A DNA stretch of 64,000 bases, taken from NCBI RefSeq assembly GCF_022201045.2, contig NC_068564.1, positions 30,161,001 through 30,225,000 of the forward strand, given 5' to 3'. Below, one piece after another: positions 46,183 to 58,540 of the stretch; position 1 is the stretch's first letter, and each line of letters opens with the position of its first letter. The position numbers were made by a program, and so were the translations under genes. The notes under the pieces are model-generated. The model worked only from the letters and a program-made list of their open reading frames with translations. It did not search any database and was not told the DNA's origin. The stretch comes from Citrus sinensis (taxonomy: Eukaryota > Streptophyta > Magnoliopsida > Sapindales > Rutaceae).

Positions 46183-47321
46183 GGACACAACAATTTGGCA
46201 AGGAAGTAATCTATACAGTGCAGAGAATGTGATTTGTGACCTTTTTTCTTTTGTAATTTTCTTGTAATTCTTTCAATTTATTTGTTTAAATTTGGCAATA
46301 GAGATACTAACCAGATTTGTTTCTAACTTGCATGCTGGGTACAATCCCCACTTCCCCATTCTGTTTATTCCAGCTCTTATGTTTGTCTCTGTAATAAACG
46401 TTTAGTTGAATCTCATGATTTGATAAATCAAAATATGCTATTGATGCAATGCCATTTATGAGTTATGACCAAGGTTTAGGAGCTCCAAATGTTGGACTTG
46501 ACTGTAGAATTGAGGACCACAGCTCTTATTTTACAGTTAAAAGACTTGAAACCGGCCCTTATGCTTTTTAATTTTCTAGTCCCCTGGTTTGATTGTTTTC
46601 TTTTGTTCTTGGTCCAGCAAGCTGTAAATCAAGGAGATGTTTGCACTTTGGGGTTTTCTTTTGTTAAAGATCATGATGGGAAACATCCCACCAAACCAAT
46701 CCCCTTTTGGACCAAGGTTTAACCTTTACATGAATGGATAGCCAATATATTGTACTTCTTTTCTGATTATAAGATTGAAGGATTACATTTGGTTTTGTGA
46801 TTTATAGACAAATCTAACATATAAGAATGCCACGCTGATGCTTTTATTGCTTCTGGTGAAAAATCATGTCAGTAATCTTGGACCTCTCTCATTGATTCAA
46901 AATCCTGCTTGCTTCTGCCACTGATTGTAGTTGAAACTTCATTGATGTTCTCCATTTTGGGTAAGGATAGAATAGTATTTACAAAATGGATTTCCAAAAA
47001 ACTTAAAAGCACCTTGATCAAATAAAAAACATGGGCCGACATAGTAGCCCATAACAGCAGTCCAATTTACTTTCTTGGGCCTAAGCGAGCTGGATATGTT
47101 GGATCACGTGGCGGAGTTTAATTGGTGACCGTAGAAGGAGCGCGTAAACGAACGGCAACCAAGCGGACATAGCGGTGGGGTTTCCCCTCGGTCACGAAAC
47201 AAAACTCTCCCTGTAAAATTAATTATATAACAATCACACGGAACGGACTCAATCATCCATTTTTCTTCATAAATAACTGAAAATAATAATAATAACAATA
47301 GCGATAATAATTCAAAAAGGA
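46183..47321. other. Intergenic region between the F-box gene and AIP2
   Basis: F-box 3' UTR (AATAAACG near 46,393) and AIP2 promoter and 5' UTR. A 77-codon frame at 46,489 has no recognisable product. Confidence 0.6.
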
Positions 47322-49373
47322 ATGGAATCAGAGGAAGGCTTGAGACAGCAATTAGAAGAATTGCAAAAACAGCTTGGAAAAAAACTGAGGTTCGAGGATT
47401 CCGTTGCCAATATCAATTCTCTCCTCAGAGATCGATTCCCCGCCGCTTCACCCACTCTCCGCAATCAGGTTCCTCTTTTTTTAAAAAAAAAAAAAAAATT
47501 CTGTTTGATGTTGATAATTTGTTTTGAATGCTTTATTGAGAATCATTTCGTCAAGGATTTAAATTTCAAAATTCCAAGCTCTTAGGCTAGGATTCGGTCA
47601 ATTTAGTTTAAAGAATGCAATTTGCTTGATGGTGGCAGTTCTATTCTGTTGTGTGCCGAGTTGCGACTATTTTGAAGACTAGATACACGGCACCTGGTTT
47701 CTGGCTTGCCGGGCTGCGACTTTTTGAGCTGGCTGAATCCCTTGTTTCTGATCCTTCTCAGAAGCAACACTTGAAGGCTTGCATTGCCAAGGCCAAGGAA
47801 CATTTGCATGAAATTGATAACGCGCCTGAGGCTTCCGAAGCTACTTACAATACGACCAACAGAGGTTTAATTTTGTGAACTTTTTGCATTATAAACAAAT
47901 GGTTAATCAGGTTTTCAAATGTTTTTCCAATCTAGTTATATTTTGCTTTGTGTATTGATTCAGGATACCTTTTTGAGGGGCATTTGACTGTGGATCCTGA
48001 GCCACCACAGCCCCAATGGCTGGTGCAGGCTAATTTGATGAATGCGGTTGCTTCCCTATCGAGCTCTGCTGAGTCTTCTCGGGGTTTGGCAGAGAGAATT
48101 AACAATTCTGAAACTGTTGCCAATCTTTTCCAAGAGTTGGTTAATAACCTTGATGATGTTATACCCGAGGTACTCTTTAGCTACTTTTACTCGGCTTTCA
48201 CATATCCCGGTTGATAAGGGATTCTTTCTTTTGAATCTCTGATTTGAAGTTAATTTTTGAGTTTCTATAGTTTGCTCTAGTTACATGATACATGACAACT
48301 CTTGAAAAGAAGTGAAATTAACCTAATGCATGTACTGCTAGAAAGTTCAATTTCATTATCTGCTTGGCTGTTCCTTCTTTGTGTTATGAGGTTAATAAAA
48401 ACCATAAAATCAATAACTTGTTCAACAAGATGTTGGTACTTAAAAAAAAAGGGGCAGGCTTGGGGTCTGACAAGGTTAAATTGATTCAAAGAAGTGAATA
48501 TCTCACTCAAGTAAATATTGTATTCCTTAAAATTGTGTAGGATAGATCAAATGACAATATCGTTATGTATTCTGTTTAGATTTCTGATATGGCAATAGTC
48601 AATAGCTTTCTGTTGCATGCTACTAACAGAAAGGGAAAAAAAATCTTATTAATGGATTTGCTGTCAGAAAAATTATATTTGAGTAGGTTGATGCAGGGAA
48701 CACAAGACTTACTCCTTTTGTTTTAGCAGTTACTTACTATATTTTAGCTTTAATTATATTTGATACTTTATTCTTGTAAAGGATTTGAAGAAGGCATTAG
48801 ATTTTATGTTTTATGACAGAGTCATCACAGAAACAATTTTGATGTGTCTTTTAGATACTGGAGACTGATAGTGCAACCCCCAGAGTCCCCCCTGCCAGTA
48901 AAGAAGTTGTTGCAAAGCTACCGGTCATTACACTTACAGAAGAAATTCTGGACAAGTTGGGACATGATGCAGAGTGTGCAATTTGCAAGGAGAACTTGCT
49001 TGTAGGTGACAAAATGCAAGAGTTGCCATGCAAGCACACGTTCCATCCTCCCTGTCTAAAACCATGGCTGGTAATATTCCTTGTCTCTGCCTCAATGTTG
49101 GAAGTATTAAAGAACTTCATAATTGTTCCTGCTCCTGTTACTTCTTCTTGCTGCCAAATTACTTAAACTATGTAAATGATTATAAGATTATATGTATGTA
49201 AATAGCAATTTGACTTCTGACAGGACGAACATAATTCTTGTCCAATTTGCCGGCACGAACTGCAAACTGATGACCATGCATATGAGAGCTGGAAGGAGCG
49301 GGAGAAGGAGGCCCAAGAAGAGAGGAAAGGTGCTGCAAATGCTGTACGTGGTGGTGAATACATGTATGTTTAG
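47322..49373 (+). CDS. AIP2: E3 ubiquitin ligase AIP2 (ABI3-interacting protein 2)
   Basis: Five exons: 47,322-47,468; 47,639-47,864; 47,964-48,169; 48,855-49,070; 49,224-49,373. 945 bp, 314 residues. It matches plant AIP2 along its length: an N-terminal helical region (LRQQLEELQKQLGKK), the conserved VCRVATILKTRYTAPGFW, YLFEGHLTVDPEPPQPQW, PPASKEVVAKLP, a RING finger at about 231-273 (CAIC, C-H-H in CKHTFH, C, CPIC) and the terminal KEREKEAQEERKG and GGEYMYV. AIP2 marks the transcription factor ABI3 for degradation and so dampens abscisic-acid responses in seeds. Intron 4 falls within the RING finger. A decayed copy of the last exon lies just downstream. Confidence 0.95.
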
Positions 49374-49405
49374 TGACGGTTATTTGTTGGAATTCATTGG
49401 CTAGC

Positions 49406-49502
49406 TGATGACCATGATTATGAGAGCTACAAGAGTGGAGAAAGGAAACTAAAGAGAAGATGAGGGGCAAATTGAAAAATTCATACATGGTTGTGAATGC
49501 AT
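49406..49502 (+). pseudogene. Decayed copy of the AIP2 last exon
   Basis: CTGATGACCATGATTATGAG at about 49,406 matches CTGATGACCATGCATATGAG at 49,268 in exon 5, and similarity continues through AGAGCTACAAGAG, AGAAAGGAAA and TGGTTGTGAATGCATGC to the equivalent of the exon end. The offset is about 138 bp. Gaps break the frame. Confidence 0.75.
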
Positions 49503-50064
49503 GCTATATTTCTGCTGTTGTTACCTAGTGAATATTCTTATTGATGTGCCATTATTGTATCTTTGTTGAGTGCTAATGATAAAAATCAACATCAGATTCT
49601 CTGTGCCCCGGTCTGTTTGGGGACTTCATTTACAAGTCTATACCAGTTACAATTTAAGAAATTTCAGATTTTACAATTGCAAACTAATCTGATTTTAATT
49701 TTCATCACCTCTTTTTCAGCAAGATTAGCACAAAGTTTTAAATATGTGCAACCTACAATGATTGTGCCCATTTATCATCAAGTTCCAATTTCTTGTATGT
49801 CGATCATAATAATCCGACGTTGATATTATGATGAATTTATTTTGTTGGAGAATACTCTGGGATAGAGGCGAAAAGGCCCAAATGCATCGGTCTGGTTTCA
49901 ATGTCATCTGCTCAAGCCCACATCGATGGTCATCAGGATGAGGCAAATAAATTTCTATCGTGGCTTAATCATCTTCATAAAATTTGCTGCAGTACCACAT
50001 TTTTACCATTTAAATTTAATCAGAATGTGTTTCGGTAACCAGTAAGTAATCAGCAGCAAGTAAC
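49503..50064. other. Spacer between AIP2 and the DUF1350 gene
   Basis: AIP2 3' UTR and the promoter of the next gene in the same direction; no other feature seen. Confidence 0.6.
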
Positions 50065-53000
50065 ATGGAATTGGTTAGTTGCCCCAGTTATAGATGCACC
50101 ATCTCCCCGAAAATTCTCAGTTCTCAAAAGGGCGAATCAAAAAGGTCCCAGTTTGTGTTTTCTTCGCTTCGAAATACGAAAAAACCGAGCGCATTATCTT
50201 TCTCGAATGTGGTCACCCGCGATGGCTACGTGGGTCGAGGAAGCAGCAGCAGCTTCAGTGGCTCTACTGTTAACAATAAGATATACCAAAGACTGGGGTC
50301 TTGTCCGATCATACCTCCGCTTAATGGCAAGAAGCCACGCGCTATCATCAAATTCTTGGGCGGCGCCTTCATCGGAGCTGTTCCTGAAGTCACCTACAGG
50401 TTCAAATTCCAAGTCAAATTCAATCCTCTTCCTTGTTATTGTTTTTGGGTTTTCGTATTGATATTGTTGGTGAATTATTGGGTGTTTGTTTGTTTTTGTG
50501 TTGCGTAATTTTGGAAGTTATCTGAAGGAGCTTTTGGCGAAAGAAGGGTTTCTTGTAATATCAGTGCCGTACAACGTGACATTTGATCATGCTAATGCTG
50601 CTAATCAAGTTTACGAGAGGTTTAATTCCTGCTTGGATTATGTTCTCTCAACTGGACTGCCTGACGCCAATTTGACGCCAGATGATCTGGTTAATCTTCC
50701 TATTTATTCCGTCGGCCACAGGTCTGTTTCTCACTTTAGTTATAGTAGATTAGGTTCGCTGCTCAAACGTTGCATTGTGGTGGGCAAACACATTTTTTAA
50801 ATTTTGATGAACTATATATATATATGGATGAACTCTATATTAAAATAGATAAGTAAATAAATAAAATTATTTGCATGCTTTTGTATCTTCCATGCTCTGG
50901 GTACGCAACTGTTGTTAAAGTAATAAATAATTTATCAATTAATAAATTAATAAAAAAAATTAAATAAAAAATACATCAATCACATAATATAAGATTTACG
51001 TGAAAAAACTCTAAATTCAAAGAAAAACCTCAGCCGTTGGTAAAAGACAACCAGAGAAAAATATTCACTATATAGAAAATTATTACAACCACATAAATAT
51101 TTTTTTCTCACTCAAGCCTTAAATACACCCAAAACTCTCAATTTAAGAACAATTATATTTAGTTATCAAATTCTCTCTACATACAAGAGAAAATAGAAAT
51201 AGATTTTGAAGATGATAGAAATGAGAGGGTGAACCTAGGGTGGGCATGTTTTAACCGAACCGATCCAAACCGACCATTTGGATCAATTTCATTAGTAAAA
51301 AAACTAGTTTCGGTTTATTGGATTGCAAACCGACATCACTCGGTTTGGATTTCAGTTTGGAAGGATTCCAAACCAATTCAAACCGATCCAATCCATAAAT
51401 ATTATATAATTATATTATATTCTAAGTTAAGCAATCTAACTAATTATATTTATCATTTTATGCAGATTTTGACAAATCAAAAGTAATTGGGCCATAAGTT
51501 TTGACGGACAAGATGCACAATATTTTAATTGTCAATTGTTGTTCAAGTTTATTTTAATTTTGTGAGTTTGTTTTGAATGAACAGGTTAAGAACTTCTTTA
51601 TTAGGATGTATTATGCTGTAAACTTGTACGAATGTATCTTTAAATTATTATGTAGATATCAAAGTAGATATGAATAATATAAAAGAGATGTCAATTTGGA
51701 TTACGGACACAAAAAAATAACAAATAATTTAGGTAAAATAATATAAAAAAGTGAGCTTTTAGCTAATAAGCTCAAACCGAGGATCCAAACCGATCCAGTA
51801 GGTTTGGATCAGTTCGATTTAAAAAAATTTTAGGTTGATATCGGTTTGAAAATATTTCAAACCGATAAGTTTGGATCGGTTTGAGAATGTGTCTCAAACC
51901 GATCCAAACCGAATTTGCCCACCCCTAGGTGAACCCCTCTACTTATAGCCACTAAGTGGTTATTGTTCATCACTGTTCATTCGGCTTCCTCTTTTTTTTT
52001 TTTTTTTAACAATGTCGTTTTCAAATTTTTTGCTTCAAAAATTTCAACTTGGACATTTTAACTTTTTAGAACTCGCACTATTTGACATTCTCTCACTTAA
52101 AGATTTAATTGAGAATCATTCAATCTTCATACCATCCTTATTGTCTTCACCTATAGTCATAATCCTCAACATAGAGAATTATCATATTCCACCATAAAAA
52201 GTATACCACTTATAATTAATTACCAATTTTAAGAATTTTACATTGGCACATATCAAAAAATTCAGTTGAAATTTATGGTGCAACTTTCATGTTGGCTTTT
52301 TTGTCAATCATCGACATAAATTCCACCACACACCCTGCACTAATTCCAATCATGCCCTGTGTGCAAATCTTGCGGATCTACTAGTAGTAACACATCTTCT
52401 TTCATGGCGCTAGCGGCATACCAAAGGGATGTCATAATCATTTGTTTTACAAAGGACCATCGTCTCTTATCATCCCACAATGATGAGAGACTTACCACTA
52501 GCAATGTTGTCAGTATCTGATCTAGGGCCACTTGCTAATTTGTTCCATTTCTCCTATGACAATCTCTTTTTAGGTGTCATAATTGTCCACACCCCCAACA
52601 TACTTCTTTTTTTTAAAATTATTTTTCTTCTAATTCCCCGCAACTGCTAAAGTTGAGACATCTGTAGTTTCAGTACTTTTATCACTTAGTTTTCTTTCTT
52701 CTGAGAATTAAGTACTAGTAACATCTTCAAGATCTACTGTCTCCTTCTCGTATATCAAAGTAGGTAACATGTGTTTGTAGGAAGTTGGAAGTGACCACAA
52801 CAGCCTAAGCGCCTTGTCCTCATCTTCAATTTTAACCCAACGGCTTCTAGTTTTGTCACAATTCCATTGAGAACATTGAGGTGATCAGAAATTTTTATAC
52901 CTTCATCCATTTGTAGCGTGTGAAATCGCTCCTTCAGGTACAATTGATTTGAGATGCTCTTTGTCAAATACAACTTTTCTAGCCTCTCCCAAGGCTCTTT

Positions 53001-56000
53001 TGCTATATGAATATTTCTTACATTTACAAGAACATTTTTTGTTGGACACAAGTCGTATGGTGCTTGCAGCTCTATCATTTAACTCTTCCTAATCTTCATC
53101 GCTTATGCCGACTTTTCTAGAGCCACTACTAGAAGTAGGGGATAGCTTCTCCTTCAATGCCTTGTATAACCCAGATTGAATCAATATATCCTCAACTTGA
53201 ATTTGCCATAAGCCAAAGTTGATTTTTCTATCAAATTTTTCTATTTCAATTTTCACCGGGCTTGAAAATCTTGATCATGATAGATTTGCTTTATAGATTA
53301 GTCTTTGCTCTTCACCACGGACTATTTGGATTGGCTCTCATTACTTCATGTGAATAGTACTGTATATATGAATAATGTCGTATATGTGAACAATACCGTA
53401 TATGTGAACAATACCGTATACGTGAACAGTACCTAGATACCAAAGCTTCAATCAATGGCTCTGATACCATTGTTAGGAAATTAAGATTCCACTCAAGATC
53501 ACTCTAAGCAATTTGTCAAACAACAAATTAATAGAAAAATTAAATGAAGAATACACCAATTACACAACATAAGATTTACGTGGAAAACTCTAAATCCGGA
53601 GAAAAATCATGGCCGTTGTCAAAAGACAACCAAAGAAAAATATTCACTATGTGGAACATTATTACAACCACACTCTAAAAAATAATTTTTTTTCACTCAA
53701 GCCCTAAAATTAGTGCAACTTCTAGAAAGTCAAAATGCCCAAGTTGAAATTTTTGAAGACAAAATATTTGAAACGACACTGTTAAAAAAAAAAGAGGAAA
53801 CCATAAAATGAACAGTGATGAATAGTAGCCACTCGGTGGCTATAAATAGAGGGGTTCACCCATTTATTTCTATCATCCTCAAAATACATTTATATTTTTT
53901 CTTGTATGTAGAGCGAATTTGAGAACTAAATATAATTATTTTTAAATTGAGAATTTTGGGTGTATTTAGGCTTAAGTGAGAGAAAATTATTCCTAAAAGT
54001 GTGGTTATAATAATTTTTCACATAGTAAATATTTTTCTCTTATTGTCTTTTGATAACAATCGTGGTTTTCTCCGGATTTGGAGTTTTTCACGTAAATCTA
54101 GTATTTTGTGATTGGTGTGTTCTCTATTTAATTTTTCTATTAATTTGTTGCTTGATAAATTGTTTAGAGTGATCTTGGGAGGAATCTCAATTTCCTAACA
54201 ACTGTGGCATTGCCATTCTACATGCTTAACAGTGGTATTGCTAGCAGCGAGCTCCCGGTCTGATATTATCATTTTGTGCAGCCGATGATGTGTGTTGGCT
54301 GTGAACTTGTGATTTTTTCATTAACTTTCTTGTGGTACCCTACATGTATATTAACGTTCTTGTCCTAAATCATTACTGGCAGAACTCTGTAGTGCTAAAC
54401 TATATCTTCTACTGTTCTCATTTTCACTACAACAGTAGTACCAGAAGTCTAAGAACTATCATCTTCTGATATAACTGTGATTCATGTTCTTTATGGTGAC
54501 TTATCTTTTATACTTTTTTTGTGGTTATTGTAGCAATGGTGCACTTCTCCAAGTACTCACTGGAAGTTATTTCTGTGAGAAGATACCAAAGGTTTGGTTT
54601 TCCTTGCTTTTCCAACTCTCGAAGGTTTTTTCATCTAAAATGGGATATTCTGGAGAGCAGAATATTGATGATAGTTTGTGAAAGCGAAATGCACATTTAT
54701 GAAGTTTCATGAAATACAATTTGTGGAGTGTGACAAAGAATATTCTCTCTTGTGGAAGGCTAATGTCATAATCTCATTCAACAACAGGCCGGCAACAGAG
54801 GCAGTACCATACTTTGAGCAGGTATTATGTTGTTCTTTGATATGCATCTTTATGTCCAAAAATTTTATGGTTCTCTTATTGGGTTGATATATTCTTATGC
54901 TCTGAATTTTGTTTATCTCTCTCTTTTCCTAATGAAATTTTATCTCGTTGCATTGATATCTTTTGTCATTTTTATTTTCATAATCGAAATCAAGTTTCAT
55001 TGTCATCAATTCAGAAAGAAGGCTTGTTTTTATGCTATGTTACCCAGTAGGATATAGTTACCTTGCCTTATTTTTGTTGATAGAATTGCCTTGGTTTTGA
55101 TTTTGTTTTCTCAAAAGATTTTTCTAGGATAAAGTTTAGCCATTCCATATATGTGAGTCTTCATCCTTTAAGGGCCATGACTTGGATCAATAAAATAAGG
55201 TTTCAAACTAGCATAATAGCAGCTGGTTTAGACTAATCAAAATCACTCAAGAAACATTGTGTTATGTTGCAGCTGGGTCCTCTTGTCAATCAGATGATGC
55301 CAATTGTGGAAGCATCTCCAGTGTATTCCATGGCAAGGAATGCCTCAGGTGAATTTGCATCAAATTCTAGCTCTTCTCATGCTAATTTAGTGTGGAACAT
55401 TTTATAGTTTTGCTATTGATCCTAACCTTGATGGCTGCATCTTATTTTCCTCTCTGGAACTTTTGCAAAATGGAAAATTGCCTCTTCTTGATGCCTGGAG
55501 GATTTAGATTTGGGAGAATTATTTTCTTGGGAATATTCTTTGTTCTTAAGTTCCATTTGCTTGCGTAAAATGCAGAATCTGCAAATAAACTTTTAATTCT
55601 TTCAAATCTATAGCGAGTATCCCCAGTCTTGGTTCTTTTGTCAATCAGCACCTAAATGTGAATTTCTCTCTATTTGAATTCCATTTTCCCTTTGTGGTGC
55701 TACCTTTTCTCCTTTAGATTTTTGCTACTAACGCAACATGGACAAACTTTTGCCAGAAAAGAAAGGAGGACAGGACTGCTTCTGGGACAGATTGAATAAG
55801 TTTTTAATATTTATTTATTTATTTATTATTATTATATGCACCATGCAGAAGATAAAGCCACTTAGTTTTAATTATTTAAACCAAGATGAGTGATTGTTCT
55901 CTTATTCTCTGTATTAGGAAATGTACTATTAGTATTATCCATTATGTTTTTGGCCAAGCACCTCATGCCTTTCATTTTTGTCTCACGTCCTTTTAACGTG

Positions 56001-57543
56001 TTCAGTCTAAAATGAATTACTGCATGTTATGGATGATGTTATCATAACATCATGTAGATGTATTATGATACGACATGCTGCTCTTTCAATATGCAAATTT
56101 GTAATTCGTTTATAGCTCATAATATTTTCTTCCTAATGCTCCGTCCATCTGTCATAATGAAAAAATATTAGGTGATGCATGGAAACTGCTACTTAATACA
56201 GCTGAAGCATTGATACCAGGCAGTGATAAGGAATCCCTAGTTTCTCTGAACAATTTTGTGGATCAGTTGCCCTCAGTTTTTGCTCAGGTATCTTGATATG
56301 GATCACCTACTGAGAGATGAGAGCAACTCATTTAATTAAACTATTCTATTTGATGAGGCTCCCTTAAATTTTATGTAACTGTAATGTTATGTCTGTGTAA
56401 ATTTATTTATACATGTCCATTAAAATTCCATCAGTGTGTAGGTGATGGCAGTTCATGAGTTTGTAAATCAAATTAGAGCATTAATAATCAACTTTGTTGG
56501 CATAGTTGACTTTTTTCCCACTTTCTGCTTCTCTTGTGTTCCAAATTTATGCCAAGTCATTGGCTGGTATGTGGTCTTTCTAATTATATATTTTGAAATT
56601 TTGATGTCGTATCCATCAGGTCACAGAAGGGATGTCAGAGTTCAAGCCAACACCTTCTGAGAATCTTGATTGTTTTAAGAAGTCATACAATGTCCAACAC
56701 ACTTTATTGGTATGCATCTTATTTTTTTTAATTCCAGAATCCGGAATATCTGAATGGCTTGAGACTTTGTTGTGTTTATGTATGTGCTCGTCTTACACAG
56801 GTGAAGTTCAGCTTTGATACAATTGATCAGACAGATCTCCTCGAAGAGACTTTGAAACCTCGTGTGGAGTCAATAGGTGGGACAGTAGAAAAGGTCCAAT
56901 TAAATGGTAATCACATCACACCATGTATACAGGTAATACATGCAAACTCCATTTTCTGGGTAATGTCTTTTACCGTATGTGTCTGAAATTTTTTATGCAA
57001 GGTGTTTAACTGGCTCTTAATGAAACTATGGAGATGTTTTGCTCCATGCATATTGAGCCTGTAGCTGCAGTCACTACCTATCAGGTCGAATCACCTAATG
57101 AATTTTATACATTTGACTCTAATATTCTTTATATAGAATCAATTCCAAGCAATCTCTGTTACATTGGTTTGCATATCTCTACTTACAACATCAGTTATAA
57201 TAGATCTTGAACTCTAGCCATACTTCATCTGAATTCTGAAGTATCATTGTGGCTTGCCACATGATGCAATGAAAAATTTTACCTTTTCACTTGGGCATAC
57301 CATTGTGTCTGTATGTATTCTTTTCTTATTCTTGATCAAAAGCTTTAGCTTGTTAGTGATGCTTATCCATTCCTAACCCCCTTTTTTTGGTGAATTTCAC
57401 CTGATCAGGAACCAAAATGGCAAGTTGGTTACATATATACTCCTGCAGATGCTATTGCTCAGGGACTTAAGACTCTTTCACTGAATGAAATTAGAATCCT
57501 ATCCAAGACCATCAGTGGCTGGTTTGGACGTTTTGAAGATTGA
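50065..57543 (+). CDS. DUF1350 alpha/beta-hydrolase-like protein, plastid-targeted
   Basis: Nine exons: 50,065-50,399; 50,518-50,721; 54,534-54,591; 54,759-54,821; 55,273-55,348; 56,172-56,287; 56,620-56,709; 56,801-56,932; 57,409-57,543. 1,209 bp, 402 residues. A Ser/Lys-rich N-terminus (about 1-75) looks like a plastid transit peptide. The DUF1350 region starts at about 95 (AIIKFLGGAFIGAVPEVTYS) and includes LLAKEGFLVISVPYNVTFDHA, SVGHSNGALLQVL, VIISFNNRPATEAVPYFEQL, SPVYSMARNASGDAW and GYIYTPADAIAQGLKTL. GHSNG fits the GxSxG nucleophile elbow, with Ser180 encoded across the exon 2/3 junction. DUF1350 proteins occur in plants and cyanobacteria; their substrate is not known to me. Intron 2 is 3.8 kb because of a nested retrotransposon. 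Confidence 0.9.
50913..52082 (-). repeat. Left LTR copy of the copia relic, truncated and interrupted by a MITE
   Basis: Matches the reverse complement of the right LTR from its outer end through the central block (to about CGCACTA at 52,080); the second inverted arm is missing. The TATA box (TATAAGTAGAGG on the minus strand, near 51,936-51,948) points leftward. Confidence 0.8.
51236..51927. mobile_element. hAT-type MITE
   Basis: 692 bp with terminal inverted repeats TAGGGTGGGC and GCCCACCCCTA, and an 8-bp target duplication GGTGAACC (51,228-51,235 and 51,928-51,935), the length expected for hAT. Subterminal copies of AAACCGATCC occur many times in both orientations at both ends. No coding capacity. 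Confidence 0.92.
52559..53078 (-). pseudogene. Copia gag remnant
   Basis: A 107-codon frame (53,078-52,755) has the copia Gag blocks PWERLEKLYLTKSISNQLYL and LQMDEGIKISDHLN. Downstream, minus-strand 52,600-52,559 encodes a zinc knuckle C-W-G-C-G-Q-L-stop-H-L-K-R-D-C with a stop inside. Frames are shifted between the two parts. Confidence 0.85.
53348..53433. repeat. 18-bp tandem repeat in the copia leader
   Basis: About four and a half units of the type ACAATACCGTATATGTGA, the last ones reading ACAATACCGTATACGTGA then ACAGTACC. The same 18-bp theme (TAGTACCGTACATGTGAA) is in both LTRs of the gypsy element at about 1,951-2,025 and 13,099-13,173. Confidence 0.88.
53457..53469 (-). other. Primer binding site of the copia relic
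   Basis: The minus strand reads TGGTATCAGAGCC, one base inside the right LTR; it is the initiator-Met tRNA complement standard for plant copia elements. It proves that the right LTR is the 5' LTR and that the element reads leftward. Confidence 0.93.
53471..54200 (-). repeat. Right LTR of the copia relic, palindromic
   Basis: 730 bp. An arm of about 238 bp (53,471-53,708, starting TGTTAGGAAATTAAGATTCC) is repeated in inverted form at about 53,965-54,200 (ending AATCTCAATTTCCTAACA), around a spacer of about 256 bp. The spacer carries TATAAATAGAGG at 53,841, pointing rightward, away from gag. Confidence 0.85.
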
Positions 57544-58540
57544 AGTACGGTTAGTTCAGTTCGGAACTAATTCCGGTTTAGATCTTATATGGAAAGTAAG
57601 AATGCAATCATAGACTTACAATACACATGGAGGTCTTATAAATTCGGTGTTATCTGCCCACATATACATGTTCTTTGGCCTTCTGCTGGGAGTTTCAGTA
57701 ATCATCTCTAGGTTTTACTATCTTCTACATATAGTTAGATGTACATTTCTGCTCCCAGACAAGCACTTCCAGTAATAAATCTGTAAGTATCCATCCTTTT
57801 CCTGAACCTGTGGAAGGAACCAAGCTCCAACCCAAATTGGGGCAAAATCTAGAATTCTAGATGGAGCTTTTTCATGAATGAACCCCTTGTATATAATCTA
57901 GTATCAGTAAATATATTTTTTTGTAGGAAAATCATCTTCTTTGCACACTTTTTCTTTTTTCCTTTTTTTGTGCTTTTTATTGGCACATTGTGGTGGTATG
58001 TTCATGTAGGTGCTAATGTCCATTGGACCATGACCAAGGTTCCCTCATATTGTTTAAGGTAGCTCTTTTGTTAAGTTGAAACAATTGCTGTTATGAAATT
58101 CTTTGAGAATAGATGACATTTTCCCGATGACTGTCATCTAATAGTCTCCAGGATTCTAGGATTGACTCAGTCGTCTTTAGTGCAGTTGTCTATGACTCTA
58201 TGCAATGAGCCGAATTCTACCATGCTAAGTTTTGGTATACAAAATTACACCGAGGTTTAGGAAATGCGGGAAAATTCCTGCTCAAATGAAGCTCAAGTTT
58301 GTTCATTATACGCTCAATTATTGCTTTTGCCATGAAATTTATTACATTTCTTGCTAGGAACTCAGGACATTTGTAAAAATTGCCACCTTCAATTGTCGGC
58401 AAGCGAAAAAGAAAAGATTCAGAGAGAAGGCAAAGCCAACTTCAATAGAACCGAAGAATTCTCTTGTAATAGTGGTAAAACGGTTAAAATAAGGGCAAAG
58501 TCTTTCATCTTCTACATCGTGCAACATTCAGACCTAATCG
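57544..58540. other. Convergent spacer between the DUF1350 gene and ACP
   Basis: 3' UTRs of both genes (AATAAATC near 57,774 for DUF1350). Nothing else recognised. Confidence 0.65.

Larger units (their letters stand above)
50913..54200 (-). mobile_element. Degraded Ty1/copia element in intron 2 of the DUF1350 gene
   Basis: Flanked by a 5-bp target duplication ACTGT (50,908-50,912 and 54,201-54,205). In the minus direction: right LTR (53,471-54,200), initiator-Met-type primer site, leader with 18-bp repeats, gag remnants, then a truncated left LTR copy. Reverse transcriptase and integrase are missing. The right LTR is built of two long inverted arms, and its centre is inverted relative to the left LTR. 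A hAT-type MITE sits in the left LTR. Confidence 0.88.

Noticed and set aside
49180..49488. 102-codon minus-strand frame over the AIP2 last exon
   Set aside because: Antisense to a well-supported exon.
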